DNA of 7,325 bases from an uncultured cyanobacterium (GTDB taxonomy: Bacteria > Cyanobacteriota > Cyanobacteriia > CACIAM-69d). The position numbers and the translations under genes are program-made. The notes beneath the pieces are model-generated. The model was not told where the DNA came from. It saw only the letters and a program-made list of their open reading frames with translations, and searched no databases. Location of the stretch: assembly GCA_937894105.1 (NCBI GenBank), contig CALCTI010000015.1, positions 1-7,325 of the forward strand. Reading direction: 5' to 3'. Shown piece by piece: positions 1-5,633 of the stretch (position 1 is the stretch's first letter; every line of letters starts with the position of its first letter).

Positions 1-683
1 GCATGGAGGCCCCACTCCTGCGCTTATTTATCCAGCGTCTGAGCGAATTTGCGTGTAAAACCTTGGAAGCCGACTATATTCGTCCGTTGGTGGCGGCGGA
101 TGTGCAGGCGGCGATCGCCCAAATCGACGAAGAACTTTTTAGCCAAATCGATATGCTACACCCCTGCGGCATCGGCAACCGGGAGCCAGTATTTTGGACA
201 CCCCAAGTGCAGGTGTTAGGACAGCGGAAAATTGGCAAAGACCGCAGCCATTTGAAATGCACCCTAGGCGATGGCACCGGTCAAATTGAGGCGATCGCCT
301 GGCGACGGGGGGATGATTTTCCGTTGCCGGAGTGGGTGGATGTGGCCTATCGGCTCACGGAAAACCAGTGGCAGGGGAATGTCACCATTGAGCTAAACGT
401 GGTGGGCTTTCGACCGGCGGAGGCCCCGGCTCCGGTTGCAAAAGTCAATCAGCCGGTGGCAATTCAGTATGGCGATCACACCTACGCCTGTGGTTATTGG
501 CAGCGGGATGGGGTTTGGGAATTGCGCATTCGCAATAGCGAGGGCAATATTTTGGTGGCTGTTGAGGGGGAAGATGAGGGACTTTTGGGGCGATCGCGAG
601 AGGAGGCTAAGGCGATCAATTTAACCAAACCCTTTTTCCGAGGACTGATTGAAGAGGCTAAGGCGGCGCTGGGTCAGCATTAA
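1..683 (+). CDS. recJ: RecJ single-stranded-DNA 5'-3' exonuclease, C-terminal part (5' end outside window)
   Basis: This is the last 226 or so codons of an ORF open at the left edge; bases 1-2 belong to a preceding codon and the stop is TAA at 681-683. The visible ATG at 3 is probably internal, because the text begins in the middle of the DHHA1 region. The motif HPCGIGNREPVF (residues 53-64 of the visible part) is the RecJ signature at the DHHA1/OB-fold junction. Residues about 66-137 form the OB-fold that binds ssDNA, including LKCTLGDGTGQIEAIAW. About 85 further residues follow, a C-terminal extension I believe is usual in cyanobacterial RecJ. The DHH catalytic motifs lie outside the window. 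RecJ degrades ssDNA 5'-3' in recombinational and mismatch repair. The piece is GC-rich with three HIP1 sites, as expected of a core gene. Certain as a family; partial only because of the window edge. Confidence 0.93.
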   Translation, partial: MEAPLLRLFIQRLSEFACKTLEADYIRPLVAADVQAAIAQIDEELFSQIDMLHPCGIGNREPVFWTPQVQVLGQRKIGKDRSHLKCTLGDGTGQIEAIAWRRGDDFPLPEWVDVAYRLTENQWQGNVTIELNVVGFRPAEAPAPVAKVNQPVAIQYGDHTYACGYWQRDGVWELRIRNSEGNILVAVEGEDEGLLGRSREEAKAINLTKPFFRGLIEEAKAALGQH

Positions 684-688
684 ACCAA

Positions 689-709
689 CCGCCATTCGGA
701 AGCTGGCGG
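689..709 (+). other. Small hairpin just after recJ
   Basis: CCGCCA (689-694) pairs with TGGCGG (704-709) around a 9-base loop, starting 5 bases after the recJ stop codon. No run of T follows, so it is at best a weak terminator or an RNA 3'-end stabiliser. Confidence 0.25.
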
Positions 710-772
710 CAACGGAATGATTTTCAAGGTTGGGATAGGATGACCGGGAGATTATTTCTTTTATGACGGTCT

Positions 773-955
773 GTGGCTCACCCTCGCGATTTTGCTGGTC
801 AGGATTTATGGAACCACTCCTTTCGCAATCAGGATTTAACTGGCGCTACTTTCTGCTGTGCGGACATGCCCAACACCCACTTCAGAGAGGCAAAACTACA
901 GCAAGTGAACTGGGAAGGAGTCAGCGATCAGCAAAATCCCACAGTTGAAGGATAG
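773..955 (+). pseudogene. Pentapeptide-repeat protein, N-terminal remnant (60 codons)
   Basis: The reading frame from GTG 773 to TAG 953 encodes RDFAGQDLWNHSFRNQDL followed by TGATFCCADMPNTHFREAKL. This is a run of A(D/N)LXX-type pentapeptides (FAGQDL, SFRNQDL, TFCCADM, HFREAKL) forming the beginning of a right-handed quadrilateral beta-helix. The opening RDF-GQ-L, then F---DLTGA-F, resembles the N-terminus of common cyanobacterial pentapeptide proteins, which usually continue for well over 100 residues. Here the pattern breaks after about 45 residues (VNWEGVSDQQNP) and the frame closes. There is no Shine-Dalgarno sequence before GTG 773, and an in-frame TGA lies at 764. I infer a truncated relic, though a very short expressed protein cannot be excluded. 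No function can be assigned. Its TAG ends 4 bases before the ATG of the next fragment. Confidence 0.6.
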
Positions 956-959
956 GGCG

Positions 960-1259
960 ATGGTTTATGGACCTCCTAGACAGCTAACTGTTGAGCAGCT
1001 TATTGCCCGGTATGGCGATGACCTGCGCTACGAATTAGCGGATGGAGATTTGGTAGATATGGAACCGACCGGTCCCCATGAAGCGGTGAGTGGAAAGGTT
1101 ACGGCTCGGTTGATTCTGGCGATCGCCCCAAAAATCGAATGCAAACTCGGCGAAAGCCGTAACCCTGAGGCGAACTGTCACCAAGTTTTTCCCTGCCACA
1201 AAAAGTCAGGTTCTCTCATTTCTAGCCTGCCGCAAAATGGACAAATATCTCTGCAATAA
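960..1259 (+). pseudogene. Uma2-family (DUF820) putative endonuclease, truncated N-terminal fragment
   Basis: ATG 960 is preceded by AAGGA (948-952) at good spacing. An in-frame TTG at 945 is a less likely start. Residues 1-57 (about 960-1130) match the start of Uma2 proteins: PPRQLTVEQLIARYGDD, then RYELADGDLVDMEPTGPHE, then a helix through VSGKVTARLILAIA. Full-length Uma2 proteins are about 180-200 residues with a PD-(D/E)XK core; the later PDV and E-V catalytic strands are missing here. Beyond residue 57, at the HIP1 site 1119-1126, the frame continues for about 43 codons of sequence with no family resemblance, and its end overlaps a minus-strand relic. The gene therefore appears broken at about 1130, and a functional nuclease is unlikely. 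Uma2 genes are very abundant in cyanobacteria and are often decayed. Confidence 0.72.
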
Positions 1260-1298
1260 AGGCAACTCCCCGATCACTGAAATCAGCGGGCGTCTGGC
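1206..1298 (-). pseudogene. C-terminal tail remnant of a flippase-like (LPG synthase TM family) protein
   Basis: On the minus strand this stretch reads ...IGELPLLQRYLSILRQ... to a TGA at 1208-1206. Aligned without gaps against the C-terminus of the intact protein at 2630-3592 (IGGLPFLQEYLSTLRQ and the eight residues before it), 14 of 24 residues are identical. The matching DNA (1227-1298 against 2654-2725) is also visibly similar. The frame stays open upstream to an ATG at 1394, but residues before the match carry none of the transmembrane segments of the family, so only the tail survives. It is a degenerate paralogue or duplicate end in the same orientation as the intact gene about 1.4 kb away. 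I cannot see a promoter or ribosome binding site. Non-coding now, by inference. Confidence 0.65.
1227..1298 (-). repeat. Degenerate direct repeat of the flippase 3' end (partner 2654-2725)
   Basis: Seventy-two bases here correspond codon for codon to 2654-2725 of the intact flippase-like gene, in the same orientation. Shared runs include CTGCAA, CCCCGATC and GGGCA/AGGCA-type blocks. The two copies bracket the globin and Crp-type genes. Confidence 0.6.
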
Positions 1299-1427
1299 AT
1301 ACCCTAACGCCTCAACACCTTGGTTTCCGTAGCAAAAAATATCAATCGTGCCTTTATGAGCTACCTCATAGTTATTGGAAGATGACCTTGCCAAACTAAC
1401 GGTGTCAAAGAAAAAGGTATTAATCTA

Positions 1428-1913
1428 ATGGCACTAAAAAACGAGCTGCTTGGAAAAAGTTTTGCGCTGCTTTGTGATAAGCAAGAAGAATTCACTCAAT
1501 ACTTTTATCAGACATTATTTACGGACTATCCAGAAGTTCGACCCTTATTTGCCCACACCGATATGGCGGAGCAGCCCAAAAAACTATTCAAAGCACTAAC
1601 ATTAACTGTCAATAATCTCACCAAGCCTGACACCCTTAGTTCAGCGCTGAAGGGAATGGGAACTCGACACGTAAAGTACGGTGTTTTTCCTGCGCATTAT
1701 CCAATGGTTGGCAACACATTGATTAAATCAATGGCTGCCATGCTTCCAGATGAATGGACTTCTGAAATGGAAGTAGCCTGGGCTGAAGCCTATGCTGCGA
1801 TCACGGCACTTATGTTAGAAGGTGCAGACTACTCCCAGCAAATTTTGGAGATTGCAGTTGAAAAAGCTCCTCAGCCTTCAGACTCTGAAGCTAGAGTGTT
1901 GAACTTCTCATAG
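1428..1913 (+). CDS. Single-domain bacterial haemoglobin (flavohaemoglobin/Vgb-type globin)
   Basis: A 161-residue globin without the FAD/NAD reductase domain of flavohaemoglobins. The key haem-pocket positions can be placed by comparison with E. coli Hmp: Tyr27 (B10) in QYFYQTLF, Phe41 (CD1) in RPLFAHTD, Gln49 (E7) in MAEQPKKLF, and proximal His81 in GTRHVKYGV. Tyr91 (AHYPMVG) and Glu131 follow at offsets +10 and +50 from the histidine, exactly as in the Hmp His85-Tyr95-Glu135 proximal network. Family knowledge points to cytoplasmic O2/NO binding, typically NO dioxygenation or O2 delivery supported by a separate reductase. ATG 1428 is preceded by AAGG (1414-1417), spaced 10 bases. The last 43 bp overlap the convergent regulator gene. 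The segment is AT-richer than recJ: 22 of 60 bases are G/C in 1561-1620, against 40 of 60 in 301-360. The exact substrate is not determinable from sequence. Confidence 0.93.
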   Translation: MALKNELLGKSFALLCDKQEEFTQYFYQTLFTDYPEVRPLFAHTDMAEQPKKLFKALTLTVNNLTKPDTLSSALKGMGTRHVKYGVFPAHYPMVGNTLIKSMAAMLPDEWTSEMEVAWAEAYAAITALMLEGADYSQQILEIAVEKAPQPSDSEARVLNFS

Positions 1914-2572
1914 TCTTTGATCGTAATCTTGCCACCCCGCTCATAGTCAATCGCTGAGCTTAATTCCTTTTTAAAGATGCGAACACACTCTTCATAGGTG
2001 ATTCCAACCATTCGGGATATTTGTTGATAGGGCAGCTTTACCTTGAGACATTTTCCAGGATTTTCAGGCTCAAAACCATAGCGATTGACTTTGTATTGGA
2101 TTAGGCGAATTATTCGAACCACTGCCCTTTCAGAAATAAGCCCATGGATAGTAAAGTGCATTTCTTGAAGTCTTTGGTTGAAGCAGCTTAATATCTTTAG
2201 TGCAATTTCCGGCTGAGACTGAATCTGATCTAGCAGAACTTCTCTTTCAATCGTAATTATTGTTGAGTCTTCTAAGGCAGTTACAGTGGCAGGAGCAATT
2301 CCATCTCCGAATAAGGCGGGGGCAGCAAATATTTCTCCTGCCAATAACTGTCGCAAGACCGTTTCTTTTCCGGTTGATGATGATTTCTGGACGATTAGTT
2401 GACCATCCAAAACAATGTGGAGCTGGGCTAGAAGGCGATCGCCTTCATGGAAAATAATTTCCTTACGCAGATATTTTCTCGTACGAATATAATCTCGTAC
2501 AGACTCGAGATCTTCTTGACTAAGGGATGAGAACAGAAAAATTTGCGCTAGTTTTTTAGTGGTAATTTCCAT
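1871..2572 (-). CDS. Crp/Fnr-family transcriptional regulator
   Basis: A 233-residue protein, the usual length of the family. Residues about 10-120 form the cyclic-nucleotide-binding-type beta-roll (FSSLSQEDLESV, then FHEGD and HIVLDGQLIVQ). The long dimer helix follows at about 112-145 and a C-terminal winged helix at about 150-225. The helix-turn-helix is LPYQQISRMVG plus the recognition helix TYEECVRIF, which keeps Glu194 and Arg198 equivalent to Crp Glu181 and Arg185 but has Tyr193 where Crp has Arg180. In the ligand cassette (GE at 79-80, then IAPATV at 92-97) the phosphate-binding Arg-Ser of cAMP-binding Crp is replaced by Pro-Ala-Thr. Canonical cAMP binding is therefore doubtful; similar cassettes occur in Dnr-like regulators. 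There are no FNR-type N-terminal cysteines. ATG 2572 has no strong Shine-Dalgarno sequence. The 3' end overlaps the convergent globin gene by 43 bp. Target genes are unknown; the globin is an obvious but unproven candidate. Confidence 0.9.
   Translation of the reverse strand: MEITTKKLAQIFLFSSLSQEDLESVRDYIRTRKYLRKEIIFHEGDRLLAQLHIVLDGQLIVQKSSSTGKETVLRQLLAGEIFAAPALFGDGIAPATVTALEDSTIITIEREVLLDQIQSQPEIALKILSCFNQRLQEMHFTIHGLISERAVVRIIRLIQYKVNRYGFEPENPGKCLKVKLPYQQISRMVGITYEECVRIFKKELSSAIDYERGGKITIKDYEKFNTLASESEG
1876..1890. other. Palindromic hairpin in the convergent gene overlap
   Basis: CTTCAG-ACT-CTGAAG is a perfect 6-bp stem with a 3-base loop, lying between the two convergent stop codons and inside both coding frames. 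There is no T-tract on either side, so a terminator role is only possible. The pairing may simply reflect chance plus codon constraints. Confidence 0.25.
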
Positions 2573-2591
2573 TTAATAGCAACAGCATTAA
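2573..2591 (-). promoter_or_regulatory. Inverted repeat TTAAT-N9-ATTAA abutting the Crp-type gene start
   Basis: TTAAT (2573-2577) and ATTAA (2587-2591) form a dyad immediately upstream of the regulator's ATG. Its position would suit autoregulation. It is not a classical Crp (TGTGA-N6-TCACA) or FNR (TTGAT-N4-ATCAA) site, and AT-rich dyads of this size arise easily by chance. Confidence 0.2.
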
Positions 2592-2629
2592 CAAAGGGAA
2601 TCCAGACTAATGAGAAATATTGAAGTCAA

Positions 2630-3592
2630 TCACTTAGCTTGATAGGTTTGATTTTGGCGCAGGGTAGATAAATATTCCTGCAAAAAGGGCAGTCCCCCGA
2701 TCGCCGGCATTAGATAGCGTGATGTACACAACAGCCCAAGCGCGGCACCAGTGGCGGCGGGGAAATAGGGGGCGTAAAACGCAATTAGGGCGGCATCGCG
2801 GGTGCCCACTCCGGCGAAGGTTAGGGGCAATAATCCGGCGAGGATGGCGAGGGGCGATAGGGCGAGGTTGGCGAGATATGGGGCCCAGGCTTTTAGCGCC
2901 AGAATAAAGAACCAGATTTGCAGCAGGTGTAAAAACCAGATGCCGATGGAGGTCAATGTGACTTTGGCTAGCTGTTGGCGATCGCTCCAGAAATAATCAT
3001 GCATGGCTTGCCAACTGGTATCCATACGCTGCAATTTTTGCTTGAATTTTCCCGGCGCAATTTTCCGCAGCATCCGAAAGAAAAATCGAGCGAAGGCTGA
3101 CCATCCCAACAGCAAACCGCCAATAATTAATCCTGCGGCGATCGCCACGGTCATTATCCAAAACAACCAGTTTTTCTCGGGAAATAACAACAACCCAAAG
3201 ACACACCAAAGTAACAGCGATAATAAATCGCACGCCTTTTCAAAGACCACTAAAGAGACCGCTAAGCTGCCGTCTAAATGACCGCGATCGCGCATAAAAT
3301 ACGCCTTGGCAATATCGCCCATCTTTGACGGCAAAACCATATTTAAAACGCTGGCCGCTAGGATTAGCTTATTCGCCTCTCCAAAACTTAGTGAATCGGC
3401 ATATTCTCGCGGCATTAACTGTTGCAAACGCCAGGCAGTGGAGAGGGTTAACGGCACGACCATTCCCAAACTAATTGCCATCCAAATTGGGTCGCAATTT
3501 TTAAAGACTTCAATCAGTCCCGCAAAATCAATGCGAGTGTAAATCACCACCAAAATAATGGCGCTAACAACAATAGAAATAATGCGCTTCAT
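2630..3592 (-). CDS. Flippase-like integral membrane protein (LPG synthase TM / UPF0104 / AglD-type)
   Basis: 320 residues, full length for this family. About eight hydrophobic segments can be seen, near residues 3-20, 36-52, 75-90, 110-136, 144-165, 211-235, 243-262 and 266-290. Family hallmarks are LNMVLPSKMGDIAKAYF (83-99), corresponding to the usual PGR-GE--RA-- motif after the third segment, and LTFAGVGTRDAALI (257-270), corresponding to the G-G-RE/D-A motif. Proteins of this fold form the membrane half of lysyl-phosphatidylglycerol synthase (MprF) or stand alone near glycosyltransferases and polysaccharide genes, where lipid or lipid-linked sugar transfer is suspected. There is no soluble aminoacyl-transfer domain, so it is not itself an LPG synthase. 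ATG 3592 is preceded by a weak leader made of 15-bp repeats, 39 bp after the upstream gene's stop, so co-transcription is likely. A degraded copy of its C-terminus lies at 1206-1298. Confidence 0.85.
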   Translation of the reverse strand: MKRIISIVVSAIILVVIYTRIDFAGLIEVFKNCDPIWMAISLGMVVPLTLSTAWRLQQLMPREYADSLSFGEANKLILAASVLNMVLPSKMGDIAKAYFMRDRGHLDGSLAVSLVVFEKACDLLSLLLWCVFGLLLFPEKNWLFWIMTVAIAAGLIIGGLLLGWSAFARFFFRMLRKIAPGKFKQKLQRMDTSWQAMHDYFWSDRQQLAKVTLTSIGIWFLHLLQIWFFILALKAWAPYLANLALSPLAILAGLLPLTFAGVGTRDAALIAFYAPYFPAATGAALGLLCTSRYLMPAIGGLPFLQEYLSTLRQNQTYQAK

Positions 3593-3637
3593 CGGTGCTT
3601 ACTAAATTAGTGCTGACTAAATCGGTGCTGACTAAAA
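3593..3637 (-). repeat. Three tandem 15-bp repeats linking two minus-strand genes
   Basis: On the plus strand the units are CGGTGCTTACTAAAT (3593-3607), TAGTGCTGACTAAAT (3608-3622) and CGGTGCTGACTAAAA (3623-3637), each one to three differences from a common unit. Read on the minus strand each unit contains an in-phase TAG. The first of these is the actual stop codon of the upstream gene, and the last unit (which adds a TAA) ends directly at the ATG of the flippase-like gene. The repeat thus makes up essentially the whole intergenic leader. It leaves no good Shine-Dalgarno sequence at the ATG; translational coupling is possible. Confidence 0.9.
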
Positions 3638-5314
3638 ATATTGCTCCAGGTGTAAAGGCTCATGGGGAGCGAGGTCTTTCAGGCGATCGCTCAAATCCCA
3701 AGACCTTTGCAATTGCCCCCGCTGGAACGTGCGACTCATCACCACGTAAATTGAGGTGCCATCAACCCCCAGCTCAATTGCCTTAACGGATCGCCAATCC
3801 CCTCCCTGCAAGTCATCACTGATACACCACTGTTCAGCGTCCCACTTCAACTGCCGGGCGAATCGAAACGGACTTTCCTGTTTCCCTACAATCAAAATCT
3901 TCTGGAGTAGGCTGCGGATCAAATTAGGAAAAAATCGACCAAAAATACTCATCACCACTCGCAGAATAATCAGTTTGGGTGTCGTCATTTGGGTTTGTTT
4001 TGCCCAGCCCAATTTTCCTTGAATTCCAATGCGATCGCTATCCACCGCAATATCGTAATCATCAACTAAGTGACCTACCGCATTTTTTGTTTTTTTGGTT
4101 TTTTTATCCTCTACTAGCAGTGAAAACTGAGTATCTGAAGCGACTAGGCGATCGCCCCGAAAAATCTTATAAACGCCCCCTTTATTGAGCGCCAAGATCA
4201 GCGTCACCAGCTCAGTCTTATCCCCTCCCAAATTGGACCAACGTCTGTCAATCAAAATTCGCGCATTGGGCAACCATTTTCGTTCCGGCAATCGCTCCGG
4301 AATAGGGGGGCGCTCACCCGCAAAATCCTGCCAGGTCAACAGGTAATTCCAAACGTGGTGCCCCACAATATGATCATCGGCATAACAGGCACCGCGATCG
4401 CCCAATAACCCCGCTGCAATTTGGTCATTAATATTCAATGCCGGGGGATACCAACGCCCCACTAACTCAAACCCATGGGGAAAGAAATTATAGGTATTGC
4501 GACTGGTATATTCGCCGCCAAATGAACCGTCGGGGTGCACAAACAACGCCGCCAAATCCACCGCCTTCACCAGCGCCTCCTTAACCCGAGGATCCCCATT
4601 CTCCCGGTCCAATCCCATCTGATAAATCCGCGCGAGGCAAGATACCGTCAGCGTATGATAGCCGGGATCGCAGCCCTCATATTCCTGAAACCAGCCCTCC
4701 GAATTCTGCCAGGACAGCACCGTTTCCAGCCGCTTTGCCTTTGCCCCATCCCAACGGCGATCGCCCGTCAACTGCCCCAACCGCTCCAACGCCAACACAA
4801 TCAACGCCTGATGATTAGTCAACCGCCCACTCTCCTCATGGTGCGCCAACCAATCCGCCCGCAGCCCCATAAATTTCAGCAAGTCTGGCTCATTAAGCCC
4901 CAACAGCTCGTAAGTTTCAATAAATGCCAGCAGAGAAAACGCCGCCGCGCCCCCCGCCCGCTCAAAGGGAAAATAATCATCACAGGAGCCATCCCGGTGG
5001 GCACTGTTCATGGCATATCGGATCCCCGCCGTTGCCCATATTTTCAGCTTGGGTTCCTGAAAATATGGATTATCGGGACAGTCCAACGAAAACGCCAGCG
5101 CCAGCGCCCACACAAACTCCTGGCTCATGCCGCTGGGAAAGTCAATAATTTTGTACTGCCAATAATTGCGGTCGAAGCAGCCGTAGGTGGGACTATGGGG
5201 ATTGCGATCGCCCAGGGTCAAAATCTTAGGAATCTCCGCCAGCGCCTTTTGGGCAAACACATTTCGCAGGGACTCTCGCCGAGAAGTATCAATATTTGCG
5301 ATCGCCGTACCCAT
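3632..5314 (-). CDS. Heparinase II/III-like alpha/alpha-toroid protein, putative polysaccharide-related
   Basis: A 560-residue protein with no signal peptide or clear transmembrane segment, so probably cytoplasmic. Residues about 40-330 look like an alpha/alpha-toroid with regularly spaced aromatic/His/Asp motifs: FDRNYWQYKIIDFPSG (47-62), HRDGSCDDYFPFE (106-118), NHQALIVLAL (168-177), EGWFQEYEGCDPGYHT (206-221) and PDGSFGGEYTSRNTYNFFPH (261-280). The C-terminal part (about 350-545) is beta-rich, as in the C-terminal sandwich of heparinase II/III proteins, with a Lys/Thr-rich insert at 404-410. I recall similar proteins annotated as hypothetical or heparinase-like near surface-polysaccharide genes; which residues would be catalytic cannot be settled by eye, and lyase, hydrolase or non-catalytic roles remain open. 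ATG 5314 is supported by GGAGA six bases upstream on the minus strand. It is followed by the flippase-like gene 39 bp later, probably in one operon. Confidence 0.7.
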   Translation of the reverse strand: MGTAIANIDTSRRESLRNVFAQKALAEIPKILTLGDRNPHSPTYGCFDRNYWQYKIIDFPSGMSQEFVWALALAFSLDCPDNPYFQEPKLKIWATAGIRYAMNSAHRDGSCDDYFPFERAGGAAAFSLLAFIETYELLGLNEPDLLKFMGLRADWLAHHEESGRLTNHQALIVLALERLGQLTGDRRWDGAKAKRLETVLSWQNSEGWFQEYEGCDPGYHTLTVSCLARIYQMGLDRENGDPRVKEALVKAVDLAALFVHPDGSFGGEYTSRNTYNFFPHGFELVGRWYPPALNINDQIAAGLLGDRGACYADDHIVGHHVWNYLLTWQDFAGERPPIPERLPERKWLPNARILIDRRWSNLGGDKTELVTLILALNKGGVYKIFRGDRLVASDTQFSLLVEDKKTKKTKNAVGHLVDDYDIAVDSDRIGIQGKLGWAKQTQMTTPKLIILRVVMSIFGRFFPNLIRSLLQKILIVGKQESPFRFARQLKWDAEQWCISDDLQGGDWRSVKAIELGVDGTSIYVVMSRTFQRGQLQRSWDLSDRLKDLAPHEPLHLEQYF

Positions 5315-5356
5315 GGATTCTCCGGTGTAATACTCTCCCAGCTGTCTCCGGGCTAG

Positions 5357-5365
5357 ATTTTACCA
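5357..5365 (-). promoter_or_regulatory. Possible extended -10 promoter element for the toroid gene
   Basis: On the minus strand the sequence reads TGGTAAAAT, an extended -10 (TG-N-TAAAAT, 5 of 6 matches to TATAAT) about 43 bases upstream of the ATG at 5314. There is no convincing -35, so support is modest. Confidence 0.3.
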
Positions 5366-5548
5366 GGGGTGCGATCGCCCCCGCTCTGGTGACTCCATTC
5401 GTTACTTCTATTGAGGGGAAGAAGAACGGGAGAAAAACCGCCCAAAAGCCCATTAGTAGTCTTCAAATGACAGATCCTGATAACAATCTAGTGACGCAGC
5501 CAAAATTTTGTTAACTTAGGACCAATCTTGCCTAGTGCCAGAGCAAGT

Positions 5549-5577
5549 TTGAGCGTTCCCCAAGTCGTTTTTATAAA
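5549..5577 (+). promoter_or_regulatory. Sigma70-type promoter of the exported-protein gene
   Basis: TTGAGC (5549-5554; 4 of 6 to TTGACA) and TATAAA (5572-5577; 5 of 6 to TATAAT) are separated by exactly 17 bases. Transcription would start near 5584, giving a leader of about 50 bases before ATG 5634. Confidence 0.6.
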
Positions 5578-5633
5578 CACCTTAGATAGCGCCAAACACT
5601 AGGAGTGAACGAAGACTAAAAGAAGAGACACTT

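Larger units (their letters stand above)
5315..5633. other. Divergent intergenic region with promoters for both sides
   Basis: This 319-bp gap separates the minus-strand toroid gene from the plus-strand exported-protein gene. I see no credible ORF. It holds a HIP1 site (about 5371-5378), a perfect palindrome CAAAATTTTG (5501-5510), a sigma70-like promoter toward the plus strand, and an extended -10-like element toward the minus strand. CCTAGTG (5531-5537) and CACTAGG (5597-5603) form an inverted pair around the plus-strand promoter. Confidence 0.5.

Noticed and set aside
763..948. Alternative plus-strand frame from ATG 763 overlapping the pentapeptide relic.
   Set aside because: Its translation has no family pattern, while the frame from 773 shows clear pentapeptide periodicity over the same bases.
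1299..1394. Possible upstream extension of the flippase-tail relic (a GTIDIF stretch resembling GVGTRDAAL).
   Set aside because: Only three residues of a motif match and large indels would be needed; the ungapped homology begins at 1298.
1395..1427. Search for an FNR or NO-regulator box or a sigma70 promoter directly before the globin.
   Set aside because: No TTGAT-N4-ATCAA or TGTGA-N6-TCACA dyad and no well-spaced -35/-10 pair is present in the short leader.
4535..5356. 273-codon open frame on the plus strand, rich in Arg, Gln and Pro.
   Set aside because: It lies entirely opposite the toroid gene, has atypical composition with no recognisable domain, and its length follows from GC-rich antisense codons of the real gene.
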